Below are positions 25,301 to 40,300 of a stretch of DNA of 64,000 bases, piece after piece. The position numbers and the translations under genes are program-made. The stretch lies in NCBI RefSeq assembly GCF_003589595.1, contig NW_020653728.1:248968-312967 (forward strand), read 5' to 3'. The notes beneath the pieces are model-generated. The model worked only from the letters and a program-made list of their open reading frames with translations. It was not told the DNA's origin and did no database searches. This DNA is from Hyposmocoma kahamanoa (lineage: Eukaryota > Arthropoda > Insecta > Lepidoptera > Cosmopterigidae). Numbering within the stretch: position 1 is the first letter of the stretch; each line of letters opens with the position of its first letter.

Positions 25301-28300
25301 GCAAGACATGTCCAAAGCTATAACAATATTTAAATAGGAACATGGTCGTTGTGATCGCAGCCTGTGACTCGATATCGCGATTTTAAATATGAACTCGGCG
25401 TTCTTATCGCATCTAACTCAAGCAGTCTGGTGACATCTTTAATGGCGGTTTTGTTTAGTTACCTATATTAAAAAGCACTGATTTTTTTAAATGTCAGTTG
25501 TGACCAACCACGCCAATTTTTTCACTCTGTGTTAGGATTGTTTACACTGTTTTTAACTGACTTTAAAAATAGGATACGGTTCTCAATTAGACTATTTTTC
25601 TTTATTTTTTGTGTATGTTACGCGATTACTTCGACATTTGTGAACAGATTTCGATGAATTTTTGTTGGAAAAAGTGTACCGCAGTATTGATCCCATTTAA
25701 ATTTGAAGAAAATATTACACCTTTAAGGGTGGTAAACTAGGGGATGAATCCGGTTTCGCGCACTCTCCTGTAACCGCTTCCAATAAAACTTGGCAAATAG
25801 ATTTTGAAGTCGGTTTTTTTAAATAAAATAGTTATAATGTTATTGTCAACGTCTATACAACGTAACTAACAAATAAATTAGATTATAGATTATAGAATTA
25901 GAAAATAGAAGAATTAGGAAGAGTGCTTAGAAAAAAGTGTAATGTGTAAACCTTTTTTACTGCTATTCACGTCAGTTGGAGTTCCATTGGCGGCATGTAC
26001 CTCGCCAGCACATCAAGCTACTGTAGTCTAGGCTCTACTCTATGGGTAGAATCTCTGGCTGAATGAATAGTTTTGTAATTAGAATGTTTTGAAAAATTAA
26101 GTAAGAAAAGAATAGAGCATCTTGATATATAACGAAACATAACCCAACGCCGAAAGCATGTAAAAAAGTGCAATAAAGTATATTTTGAAGATTATTCCAG
26201 TTTGAATTCGTAAAAGTACCTCTCGCTACGCAACCCAAGCTACGCCCCAGTTACACTACACACTGACGTATCTTGTTCCATTGCACTGGAGGCGATTTTC
26301 GAACAAAAGTGTCTGATGTGCCGTTGTCCGTACCTTAGGCTTTAATTTATAAGTTACGTATATTTGTTAATGTTAAGTTGGAGCAAAATCTCTCGTTGGT
26401 GACGAAGAAAAACATCACGAGGAAACCCACATGTCGAAGACGGTTCACAACCCTTGGAAAAGGTATGTAGTCCCCAACACGTAGGACAGCATGGCAGACT
26501 GAAACCTAAACATTTTCCATAAGGCAGAACCAAGCCCAGCAGCGGGATGTAACTGTGATATTTTCGTGGAGAAAATTGGAATACGATTTTGTTCGAAGGC
26601 CTGTGTCGATATGACAAACATGTTTTTGAAATAATTATATAAAAGAATACAAATTTTGATCCCAGAATACGATGCAGGCACACTCTAGCCAGTGTTCCAA
26701 CAGTAATGACGTGATGAAAGAGGCCTGTAAACAATTAAAAGGAACAAATACAGTCTGTTGGGAAATTGCAAAATGTGTACGGGAATATTGAATACGAAAA
26801 TGTAATGGTAAAATCGATTTTTCAAATCGAAGCTTGTTCTAAAGTATGTACAAAATCCATGCACGATTAAATCGGCATTGAAAGGTTCGGGCAAAAAACA
26901 ACGGAGCATTGCGTTTTAGCATCGCCATAAAAATATAAAGAAGGTGTTTGTGAGCTGTTTGCTTTGTCAATTACTCGCGGAGTATTTTTGGATAGGCTTT
27001 ATTTTTGGAATTTGATCGGACCGTAGTGGGTATTTCTCGTAGTAAATAAGTATTTTATACTACATTAGGTTAGCACTGTTACTATGGAGTTTATCGTTCT
27101 AAATGAAAATTTCCGCGACATGTTTCCAAAAAATCACTTCTTTGTTTGTAATAATGTTAATAATGTAATTTAGTAAGAAACTTAAACCAATATTGTTACG
27201 TGCGATCCGCGTCCTGCGTTTGCCTATAGGAAATATTTGCGATTGACGTCAAGATCGAGACACACACTCCGAAGACTCAATGTGAACATTAATTGTTAAA
27301 GTAATAAGACTGAAATTACCATGAGTAAATTTGTCTGAAGCGACCAGCGCCAAGCACTATTTCCACTAGTAAAAAGGTACGCTGTACTGTGATTGAGACA
27401 GTATTATTTAAAGAATAAAAGTTACAAAGATGTACCGCAATCAATTTTCTTTATTTTGAAACATACGAAAACACGACCCGTTTTTTGTCGTTTTTTCCGA
27501 ACACCATCTCACGGTGAAAAAGCAAAAAGAGGTAAGTGAAAAAAGTAGCGTTCGCGGCAACAATAAATAAATAATAAAACAGGGAAGAATCTCGCGGTGT
27601 GGCGCGAAGTGCTCGCGGGAACCACAACCACACGTACAGGTTGATGCCATGGAAGTTTAAGTGTACACCCGCGACACAGGGTTTCCCTAGTGCGAGGCTA
27701 TGTTGAGTGTGTGCGTTATTTCATTGTGTACATTTCGGAACGTGTGTGAGGTATTAAGTGATAAACTAGTCCGCTTGTCCTATCTATTTGCTGCCAGAAG
27801 CGTTTCACAGACCGTCACTCCATCTGGCCAGAGGACGTCCTACACTGCGTTTGCCAAGCCAAAGCACGAGGCCATCCTCATAATAACATATATATAACTA
27901 TGGACAAAAGTTAAACCCGTAGTAATGTTGAAAATTCCTTTTCGTAACATCCTATATATTGTAACTCACACCCTGTATAACCGCAGTTCTATTTAGTTGA
28001 GCGAGGTCTGTGTGGTCGACTTTATTACAGCTTGATTGAAAGCAGTAAGTTAATTACATCTCACCTTATGAAAAAATAATTACAGGATAATAAATTGAAA
28101 TATGTAATTACATTGTACTTACCAATAACAATTTACTTTGTTTTAGATTCGAATTCGAATTTCATTTTGGCTACACATAAATTGAGTCTATTATGACGTA
28201 GGCCGTAAGCCGTTATGATGTAGGCCGATTTTTAAATAGACTCGTCTCCGCCTACGAAGTGCATAACTTTATTTATGAATAATAAGTAAATGTATCTATT

Positions 28301-31300
28301 TTGGAGTATCTTACTGCCTTTAAACACTCTGGTGTCAGCTATAAAACTAGACAATGCTACTGTTGGTGGTTAATTAGTTCCGAGCTTCTGTTTATTGTGT
28401 GCGTTCGGCTGCCGCTGACTCACGGGTCAAGTTGCGTCCGTTGGTTTTATTCCTGATTTATTTTTTTTAGATTAGGTACATTAGATGTTGACTCGAAGCC
28501 AGATATCTAGTATTTGTGTTTTTGCTTAATCTCCGAGAACAGACACATACGTCCCTACGTTCAATTTAGTCAAGTTAAAGGAAGGTACAGTCACGAGACA
28601 CTTCAGGCAACCTTTGGATTCACTTGGATCCTTTGCATTGGAGGTAGCCCTGGTAAACCTTTCGTTTCGTTTTGCATCCTTTCGTTTCTCTAATATTAAT
28701 CAATATTTTCATACAAGCTCCCCCATTCTTCTTACTACGCACTCCAGGTTTCTTAAGAACATTCTCGAAACATACTCGATGGCTAATTGGCTAACTTCTG
28801 ACTAACTGAACAAAAAAAAGTGAAAGAATGAGGTCATCATTGTATGTAGTTATTTAACCTAATTTTAAAGAAGCAGTTTTGCTTCTTTAACAACCCAAAT
28901 TATTTCAATGGATCATCCAATCACAGAACTCTTCAAGTTGTGCTTTTCATCAAATTATTTGACTACGCAATTGAAATTTAACACCCTGATCCATATTCTT
29001 CGAATCATCCGTGTTCGTCTTTTGATTTACTGAACCCACACACAATACCGACCCGTAGTATTTGCACAGCGAGCAAACTGCTTTATCTAAATACGCCGCC
29101 GACCTCAAACACTGCCTTCGTCTTCGTCTCGGCGAGAACTCCAAATAACATCTCATATGTATTTCCTACATTCATGTTGTATGTCGACTTCTAAGTTTGG
29201 TTACGTTTAGAACTGACTTATTTGTAGAATCTAGTTTGTTTTTGCTGAGTGCACACCTAAATAAAATACATCGAACTTCGGAAGATGTTAGATGTTTCGT
29301 CCGAAAAATATCAACATTGGAAATAATATTTGCTGCTGCTGTTGAATAAATACATAACAGTACTGGTACTGGTTAAAAAATAAATAACAAACGAGTGCTT
29401 GCAACGAGGAGCATTACCATTAACTCTTATTACAGTTCAGTATAGGTTCATAACGACAAAAAAGCGAGACGGTGATATACATTTCATATAGCGCTGTCTC
29501 AGAACGATTCATTTTAGGTCCTAAACTGAATCGCAATATGAGTTCATGATAAAGTCCCAGTACTTATTTTAATTTTGGAACCTAACAGCCTCGTTTAAAA
29601 TTATATGGCTAAATAAGGTTTAGGTAACCAATGATAATTCACTTAATATTATTTGAGCCTATTACAGATATCGGCATACATTTGCAGCAGAATTTGTTTA
29701 TAGAAAAATTACAATCATTAGAAGAATTTACAATTAATAAAAATATTTACAATGTTGTAAAAAAAATCAGTTCACTAAACTTGTGGAATACCTGCATTCA
29801 TTATACAGAAGTTTTAGTTTCAGGTATAATTAATGTGTCGAAAATCTAACCTGAACTTTCGAAAACAGGAAATATCTTGTAGCAAAGAGTCGAAATAATG
29901 AAATAAAATCTAATAATCAGAACCACGTCATAAAAAGGACAGGTCTATGGATTAAGACATTACAGAAATATAAACAGTAAAAGAGAAAGGAGATAAGTTG
30001 CTAAACAATAAACAAATAAATAATAAGATCCGGCAGTCGCACGCGCGGGAGAATTTGTCAACGCAATAATGAGTAGAGTTAATAACGCGTTCACAATGGT
30101 TAACGATCAACCGGCAATTTTCACATTACTACCATTCGAAGAGATACACAGCCATAACGTGCAGAAAACATAAAGACACTTCAATATAGTATAATCTTTA
30201 GTAGTAGATAATAATGGCGCAATGAGAGGTAATTCGATTAGAACCTAAGGTTGATGCAAAGCTTCAGTTTTGCTCTGGAATACATTATTCTTATCTCCGT
30301 AATAATGATGGATAACTTCTAAACCGAATAGCTATCAAACATAAAACCCAAATTACATTGTCATTATTAAAAAAATCACGTAAGAAATGTAATGCTCCGA
30401 GCCAATAACTCACAGTTCTCTAGAACCATATGTATCAAGTGTTAACGAAATACAAATATTAGTCAACATACGACAAATTAACCTAATGCCAAACGCAAGC
30501 GCAGCTTAAACTAAGTGCTTGGACAAAGCCACAGTTAGCGGATTATCATAAACTTACACTTTGTCCCATGTACCACATACGAAATACACTCCTTACACGA
30601 GACTTGGCGAACGGTTAATAGAATTAGGAGTATTTATGACAGTTAGGACTTAACAACTCGACTTTTGTTACAATTGACAAGTCAATAAATGATTATCGAA
30701 ATGATAATCTGATAATTTGCAAACAAATGTTTAATATCAAGGGTGGTAAGTACTGTGTAAACAAAGTGTCAACCCAATGAACATAATTTAATTTTAACCG
30801 GAATTTAAGCTAGAAAGTAAAAAGGGTCCTTATTCGACATCTTCATAATATGTCGTTGAATGTGAGACCACTTTTGTCACGTAAAATTCGGGTTTACTGT
30901 TAACGTTCTTCGCTCTCATGAGCCATTGCCGTATCGTATATATAAATCGTAACTTGCAACACCAATATTATTATGCCTGCTTCATACTTCATAAAACATC
31001 AATAAAAGGATTCTATAGTCCATTTTACTAAAGCATAAGACACTATCGACCACCCATTCGTGGACATTTTTAAAGCGCATAACTTCGTATTACAGCCTCC
31101 GAACGTGTGACGCGAAGATTAAATCAGGTAGAAGGTCTCGTGAAATGTATCAACGTAGTGCAACTTTTGTGCCGTACGTGCGAAGAGGGAGTCCTGCAAG
31201 GTGCCACTATGGGGCCATTTTTATTCTTTTTATGTATTTTTTATGATGTAAATTTATTTTTGCCGGATGCTGTAACGGTTTTGTTATAGATTTACGGTTA

Positions 31301-34300
31301 TTTGATTTGGAGTTTGTGTATTTTAGATTTTATTCACGGGTAAGACAAAATTTCGATATTGGGTGAATATAATCGCTTTTTAAATGACTTGAAATTCAAT
31401 TTAAAATTAAAGGTTTGTATAATCGTGTCACCACGGGTGCGGTGATAAACCAGTAAAACAGTTTTAAATTTCCAGTAATAAATTAAATGGTTGTGTTCCG
31501 ACCTGCACTCTGCTCTCGGTGAGTCCGATCCGCATAGCGATCTCTTCGCGCATGAAGATGTCGGGGTAATGCGTCTTGCTAAAGCACCGCTCTAGTTCAT
31601 TCAGTTGCGCTGGCGTAAACCTGCATAATATCAAAATCATTTCATTTTTAGTTAGTAATTTAAGGGTTCCGATCATTGAAATGGATCGTATCACACAAAA
31701 GCATCCGTATTTATTATCTAATTCTCTAAAAAAAGCTCTCTTTTTAAAAAAGTATTAATGATAATAAAACTGATTTAATAACATATGGACATAAAGGAAT
31801 ACGTCTTCCAAAAACCAACTTTTTACTCGTAATACAAAAATGTTAGCAACCTACTTAGAAGAAGGTATAATGGCATGAAAGTACTATTAGCGAGTTGAAA
31901 AATCGTGATTTCAAAAATGCTTTTAGCCGAACAAGCATTATGGAAGTGCGAAATTTTTCCTCAGTGAGACGCGACGAGCGCTGACGAAACTTATAATTGT
32001 GGAATTGTTGTGGAATCTCGATATGAATCATTATTGTTTCAAACTCTTGTTATAAGTATAGTTTGTTTATCTACGTGTAGTAGTTATTATTTCAGTTCCA
32101 CATATTTTTTCTTTACTTGTTAAAAATTTATGAATAAAATAAATACGATACGAGTATAATTATTTTCGTAAAACATTTACGCCGCAGTAACAGGGTAAAT
32201 AGAATACCTATTGGGCAAAATTAAAAAATGCCAATTAGGTAGAATCTGTGAACTTAAATACGATTATTGTAACGTTCATGTAATTATAACCAACTTCGTT
32301 TAAAAGTAATGTTGAATGTCCTTATCGTTACTCTGCATTCTGGGGTCATCGCGCTTGGTATTTTTTTATAATGTTAAGTGACGGGACGAACAAGGAGTGC
32401 GCCTGATGATAAGCGACACGCCTGTCCATAACAGTTGCAGTGCCACTCAGAGCTTTAAATGGCAAATATCTGAGGGGCACTGCCACTGCGCCCGTCACCC
32501 TGAGACATATTGACAAGTCCCATGTGTCTGTAATTTCACCAACACCTTGCCCTTCAAAACCGGAACACAGTAATGCTGACATTACTGCTTGGCGGCAGAA
32601 ATAGGTAAGGTGGCAGTACTTTCCTGAACGAACTCTTTCACAAGAAGGTACTGTCATTAAACTGGTACTCGTTGGAAGTTTCATTTCTTTTTTTTTAATT
32701 AGTTTTTTTTTTCAAACAAACCAACATTTTTTCAGACCCTTTACCGATCCCATAGCCACGGCAGGCAGCCGTGTACTATGTTAGTATACGAAAACTTAGT
32801 ACCTGTAATCTGAAAATATTTAAATAATGTAACACTAAGTCTTTGTTAAGTTGTAGGTGCTGATAGTTAAAAATCCACATAAATAAATATATATAGACTA
32901 TGTAGTGTGTTAAAGTCCCATTACCTAGTGCGATGCCTCTTCTGCTTTGCTGGCTTGTCGCTGTCGGATGCGGAGGAGGACATGCTGACTGGCACTGTGG
33001 ACATGTGCCCACCGCCGCCGTGCTGCTGGTGGATACCACCTGCACAATCGATATTGGTGAGGCATGATCATTGTAGACAGCCTATAAAATTTTAATTTTA
33101 GTAACTTTTCAAGATGGCGAAAACATTTTTAACTAAGCCATGGAACAAACCAGCGGACTTGTTTGTCGGCTCTTTGTATTCAACCGGATCGAAGGAATTT
33201 TTTCTAAGTGTTCGATCTTTGTATTAATAATTAGAACAAACTAATGGAGTAACTTCACAAAAAATAATTGAATATCCATGCAATACAAATTGAAAACATT
33301 TTTGTTTCAACATGACATTTAAGGGGTTTAAGTGACGACAATTTAAAACAACCAACCTCAAGTCAGACAGCTGAGTTGCAAATATGTAGTAGACTTATAG
33401 CTTTTTTATCGCTAGTTTCACTGTCAAAAATGACCTTTTGTAGATTTGGTCAGGATTGGTAGAACAATGACACAACAGAAGTTACCTTGCAAATGCTCCG
33501 GTCGGACGTTGTGCGCCAGATGCAGCCGCGCGCCAAGCGCATGGTGCCGCTCGACGTTGGGTTTGATCTCGTGCGGCTTGCTGTCCTCCGAGCACGACTC
33601 TTTGTGACCTGCTGGCGAAATTGACAGTTCAAACATGCGAGAACTACAAAGCTCTTTGCCACTTCTTCGTCAAACGAAAGTTCCAATGTTCTTTCTCTTA
33701 TTCTCCGTGGTTAATAGTCAAACTTCTGTTTCATCCGCGTGTTGATACTCGGAGGACGCTGCATTGATGAAAGCAACCCTTTTTGTTGCGGCCTTTGACG
33801 CCAGGTTGCTGTTATGGCTGGCCGACTGACTGACAGACGGACAGACAGGTTGGCGTTCTTTATTATTAAATGCTTCATTGCACAAAAACAGACAATAAGA
33901 CACATGTAACAAAACGACATATATTAAGGTGAACTTATCTCTAGAAGAGATTTCTTCCAGTCAACCCTAGCCGTGGTAAAGAAAGAAAGTCCGCTAATTA
34001 TTGATACATAAATACAATATACTGTGTGTTTTTTAATACAAGAAGACTGTGTTAGGAACCATTAAATCTTTTTTTGTGACAATAACTTTGGCGATAGTCA
34101 GTTTTTTAGTCAAGCCTGAGTTGTCTACAAAAAATTAATAAAATTGATTATTTTTTAGTGTCGTTGGACTCAGTGTCATATAAGGACTATTTCATTGTAT
34201 TGGAAGATACAATGAAATCATCCTTATAAGAAACTGAGTTAATCAACATAACAAAAATTAGTCAATTTTATTCATTAAAAATTAGTCATTTTTAGTAACA

Positions 34301-37300
34301 GTGAGTTTAGTAGAGCTTGTGAGTTCGTCCGGGAAAGTACTGCCACCTTACCTATTTCTGCCGCCAAGTTGTAATGTGAACATTAACGGCTTTATTTTAT
34401 TTTATTTTATTGTTTTATGAAAAACATACATAAATATTGTAAAGCACCTTTAAACCCTACTTGGGTTTGTCTTGATGCCATTCATTCCTTCTTTTACGAA
34501 CGAACTAACACAAAATATTTCAAAAAATCTCAAAAGTAAGTAGACATTGTTTTTATCTTTATTTGGAGGTATGTACAACAAGTGAAGACGCAACGGCAAA
34601 GTATTCTATTAAAATGGTTTCAAAGTCAGTTTTCCTGTATCTCCTATGGTTTCGAATTTCCCCATAGGTAATGTACCTTTTAAAAAAACAGGCTGTATAG
34701 TACAATCTAAACAAATGATTACTTTATACATTATGTTACTGATTAACCGTCGAGTTCGACAGGAAATGCTCTTTCAATTTGCATTTAACTGATGCTACCG
34801 ATGGACTGTCACGAACGCTGGCAGGCAATTTAATCGACATACGAGCTACACGTACGGCAAAATAATTGGGGAAAAATTTGTAGTTGGATTGGTGATGTAA
34901 AAGTGTTCTTGTGTCACAGTTTTGGCCGGGAAATGGAGAGTAAGAGAGTACAGAGTAAAGCTAGGGGTAGTGAATGATTTTGTAACGAAGACAAGGGATG
35001 CGCATATTTCTGCGAAATTGGATTGGGAGCCATTTTAAAATGACCGAAATTCATAGATATGGTCTGGGTATTTCGTAGATCGAATATGACTCGGATTGCC
35101 AGATTTCGCAGGCACTCCAGTTTGTTAAGCGGCTCCTCAGCAGCATTCAAATAATAAACGTCGGCATAGTCGACTAATAAAGACTGAGTGAGCATAACGT
35201 TGGTATTTGAACGACAATAAAATTGAAGACGCTTGAGAGAATTATAAGAAAAATGCATGGATAAAATATGTGGATAAAACAAATTCATGAAATCCAGGCA
35301 CATCACAAAAATTCAAGTAGCAAGACGAGACATGACCTTGACGAATCATCTGTAAATCTAAACAACTATATCTTGAATAAAAGGACAATCTCATAGCTAC
35401 TCGTGACTGACCCTGGTAGACGTTGCTGCCAATTTCTCGAATTTTCTCCTCAGGCTTTTAGATAACATCTATTTCATTTGTGCGCATTAGATAGCTTGAT
35501 TTGAATGACACCTGTGTTCTATATAGAGTAAGACCGATGTTATAACCCTGCAGGAAGCCAGCGCAACGGAACATCGAACAATGTAATATTTTGTTCGCTA
35601 ACTATACTTATCATCGTGATTCATAAGACGCTTTCCAGGAGATAGCCTTCTCGATACGGCCAAATCGGGCCACGTTAGAGGAAACCTAAAGCCCAGCAAT
35701 GGGACGTATATTTATTGACACAGTAAACCTAAGAACTCTTCAATATAAGTGAAAATAGAATCAAACTTAAAGCCCATCGAAACTCGTCGCCGCGTCATTT
35801 GGCGGAAACTTTTCCTATTTGGTAAAGCGCTATCGAGTCTTCAAGCCTCAGGCTTGGCGACTGTGAGTGTTAATATTTGTGTTGTCGTCCTTGAAATACT
35901 TGGCAGGAGAAAACTTTAGAAGTGTAACGAATACACATTTCTGAATAGGAAACAAAACAATCAGAGTGACGTATAAACATAAGCAAATATTGTTCAAACG
36001 AAAAAATAAACTAAGTATATACACGAAACTTTTCAACATCACTACAAATACTTTTTATATATATTAAACGAAAGGTGGATTTATGCGTTTCTCAATTATT
36101 TACACAAATATTAGACTATCAATAAATATCTCGAGCTTGTGAAGTGTAACCAACATGAAATAAATGTTTTATAAATTAATTACGGAATAGTAAAATAATT
36201 TCATGCTGAAGATTTCGTTAAGGTTCGAGTTTGATTAAGGGGACGACCCCAGCCCAGCCCGGCTGGTTCGTTTCCAGCCACACCTAGAGGTGCCGGTGAT
36301 GATTTTATACCAATTTATCGGATATCGAAGTTATAACAGGTAAAACAACTAATATTAATTGCTATTTCGGTAACTACTCTAGCAAACGGTGGTGTGGCAA
36401 AAGGTGGTGTGTCTACCTACATACGAATTAACATACGTGTCTGTGCAATCATTCTGCTAAAATTATAGAAACTATCAATTTCCTAAAAATAAGTGCAGCA
36501 GTGTAATAGTCAATACCACAAATATAGTCAATTATTGTTTGTGACAAAATCTATATGCAACAACAAGTCATATTCGGCGATAATTTATACGATTGGGACT
36601 GGTTGAATATCTGCCAAGTAAGTGGATTTTCTAATGATATAAAGTGAGTTTTGCTGTGATAATACGATTTGCCTACAACTAGTGGTACATTTAACACGAA
36701 ATACTTATTTAATTTTAAATATTGTGTATTACAACCGTTGCTTGATGATTGAACTTTGAACACTACCAATGACGTGAAAATAACAACGCTACCACTATTT
36801 GCACCAATGACGTCATGTGTCATTTGGCTCAGCGGTTCAACGGTGAGACATCAGAACGAGTGCGCGAGACGAGACCGGGTTCAAACCCGAGCACTTGCTA
36901 CTAAGTGACATCTAGCGACGATATATGCCTTAACGGACATTAAGCGACATCTAGCAACACGTAAATATACTAAAATAATTAATTAACAAAATCGGCAAAA
37001 TCACGCCATCTAGCATCAAGTAGCAGTAAAACAATTCTACATTTGGAGAAAGATATCCTCACGACTAAATATACTACTATAATAACCGGAAATAATTATG
37101 AATATAAATCAAGATAAGAACATAGCATCGCTGTATTGTACTAAATGTGATAATGAAATATGCAAAAGAGATTTTCTGTGCTGTGAAGTATGTAAGCAAT
37201 ACTATCATTTAGATTGCACCGATGTGTCGTTCCAGCTTTTCAAGATAATGAAATCGAAAACTTTCAGGTGTCAGCCGTGTATAAACTCACCTAACTATCT

Positions 37301-40300
37301 TTCTCACAGCACTCCAGTTAGCCATCACCTCGCAGACAATGTTACACAACGTAAGAAACCAAACGTTCAATGTAATTTACCCATCAATAACTCATTTGAA
37401 TTATTGTCAGACCATGAAGAGGAAGACCAAGAGATTACATCAAAGATGTCCACTACATACTCTTATTCCTCATTACCCAATGTGTCTATAACACAGCGCA
37501 AAAATACAAGCTGTCCCGCTCTACAACTGAACAGTGATATAATAGAGGATTTGAAAGAAAAAATTAGGTCGTTGGAGACAAAACTAGAGATAACGGAAAA
37601 CGAACTGGAGAATCAATTGTCGGAAAATCATATTTTAGGTAAAAAAATATTAGAATATGAGCATAAAGTCGCAAAACTATCTCACATTTGCCAATCAACA
37701 CACAAGTCAAACTGTAATAGCACTAGATCCAAACAGAAAATCTACAACAAAACTAGACTTGACTTATCACGAACAAGCACATATCAACGAAAGACCCGAG
37801 TGGAAACCAGTTTTGGGCCCGATCACATAGAGGAAAACAGAGACAAGAGCCTGACAAGCTTCCAGATTTTTAATAACTCACCGTTGCATGTCAATAGTGA
37901 CTCTGAAAAAAAGGAAACCAATGCATTAACTACGAGTCCAATTAAGGCCAATATTTGTGTTCTCAGCTCTAATGGATACAACAAAACCCTCTCTACATTG
38001 GATGACATGCTAAGCGAACACTTTCACATCATACATTACCTTAAAACAAATTGTGGAATAAAAGAACTCCTACACGGTATTGAAACTAAGGTCGTTAACT
38101 ATACCTACAGGGACTATTGCATTGTGTTCATCGGCGATTACGATTTTACAAGCTCCAAAGACTACTTTGAATTGACCAACTATATCAAGAATGCCTTACA
38201 GAAAATTCAGCATACCAATGTCATATTATGTTTACCAACTTATAGACTTAATAAACATATTTTCAATGGACGAGTGGAGAGTTTCAGCAACATGTTGTAC
38301 TGGGATTCGGTGATACACGAGTATGCGTACCTACTCGACACCAACTTAAACTTGCATTATAGTCGTCACATGTATCGCGGCCATACTGGTATCATTAAAA
38401 CGAATGCTCTGCGAATTATCTCTAAAGATCTAAAGCGCATGATTCTACATATCAAGAAATACCATATATCACTTCCGTGTGGCAATCCAAATTGCAATGA
38501 TGACACATTTTTTCGTCGAGATTTTTTAGAAAGCCCAACCTACGGCAAAGACGCAAAGTAAAGAAGTACAAAGTCGCCATTCTTTATCAGAATGTACGAG
38601 GGTTAAAATCCAAGACCGTTAGTATAAAGAATGCTCTGATTCAAGTTCATAACTCTATTTTAGCACTAACAGAGACAAATCTCGACGACACTGTATATGA
38701 TGCTGAAATGTTTCCGCCCAACTACGCTGTCTTGCGGCGAGACAGACCCGACAGGAAGGGCGGCGGTGTACTGCTTGCCGTAAGACAACCTTATAGTGTT
38801 CAACGTATTATATACGACTGTTCACCGCAAGACGAAATTGTTGCCGGATTGGTACATAAGGGAAACTTGCGCTTTGTTTGTTGTGTTGTGTATTTACCAT
38901 GTAAAATATCCGATGACCGCTACTTTAGCATGTTCAAATGTTTAGAGTCAATATTATCAAATAGATCGCCAGTTATAATTATTGGAGATTTTAATTTATA
39001 TTCTGCATCTCAAAATGCGCGCAATGCCTATGATGAATTTATATCATTATGCGATTTAATGCAGCATAATACTGTTGTCAATACCCTTGGTCGTACTCTA
39101 GACTTAGTGCTCTCGAAGCCGGACCAATTTATGCTCAACATCACGGAGTCAGAGATGGGCCTGGTTGCACCGGAGGTCCACCACGTGCCGCTGAATATTG
39201 CGATAACTATGAACAAATTCCATTCAACCGGCGCCTCAGATAAACATAGCAACAATAACAACGAACACGCTTTCAATGTCAGTAGACCATTTCGAAATTT
39301 TAAAAAAGCTAACTTTATGGAACTCTATATGCAATTGTCGTGTATTGACTGGGCACCGGTCTGTTTGTCTTCTGATACCAATGAAGCAGTTAAGGTTTTC
39401 TATAATTTAATTTATGATAAACTAAACTCTACCGTGCCCTATAAGACGAACTATAAGTATTATAAATTATCTAATTATCCCGCATGGTACAGCCCAGAGC
39501 TGATTAGCCTAATAAAATTGAAAAAATATTATCACACAATATATAAAATTACGCCTATTTTTATTATTATCGGAAACAGTGCAAACAGTTGACTATTATA
39601 TGTGACCGCGCTCACATGAATAAAATAGAAAATAATATTAAGTGTGACGCGGGAGCATTTTGGTATCATATAAAGGCAAACAGACAATCAAACGACCCGT
39701 CTACGTTCGGTGGGTCCAGCTCGCAGGATGTAGCTGACGAATTTGCGACGTTCTTTAAAAGCGTATACTTAACATCGACACCCTTATTGAATCCTAATGA
39801 TGCTTTCGATGCGGTAGCTGCTTTACCCTCCACATCGTCACGGTGGTTGACCGATCTACATATTGCGATGAGCCTAGTAACAGAATCTGATGTTTGCTCT
39901 GCAATGAAACAATTAAAGCCTAAATTGACCCAAGGCCCTGACGGTATTCCACAGGTAATAGTTAGGGATTGCAGGGAAGTATTTTCAAGTCCCCTAGTTC
40001 ACATTATTAATTTGTCCTTAAAACAAAATACATATCCTAGTCTCTGGAAAACTTCAAAAGTTATACCTATACATAAGTCAGGATTAAAATCTGAAATAAG
40101 GAATTATCGTGCAGTGGCTGTGTTATCCGTCTTCGCAAAAGTTATGGAAACCGTTTTGTACAGGTCAATTTATAATCAACTTAGGGGGTGGTTCTGTGAC
40201 CAACAGCACGGATTTTTGCCAGGCCGCTCTACCGCTTCCAATTTGATCAATATCACCACCACCATTGCTAATGAGTTGGACTCTAGAAAGCAGGTCGACG

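Noticed and set aside
38708..39592. ATG 38708 as the start of LINE C ORF2
   Set aside because: It would delete the first two endonuclease motifs, which are intact in the same frame upstream.
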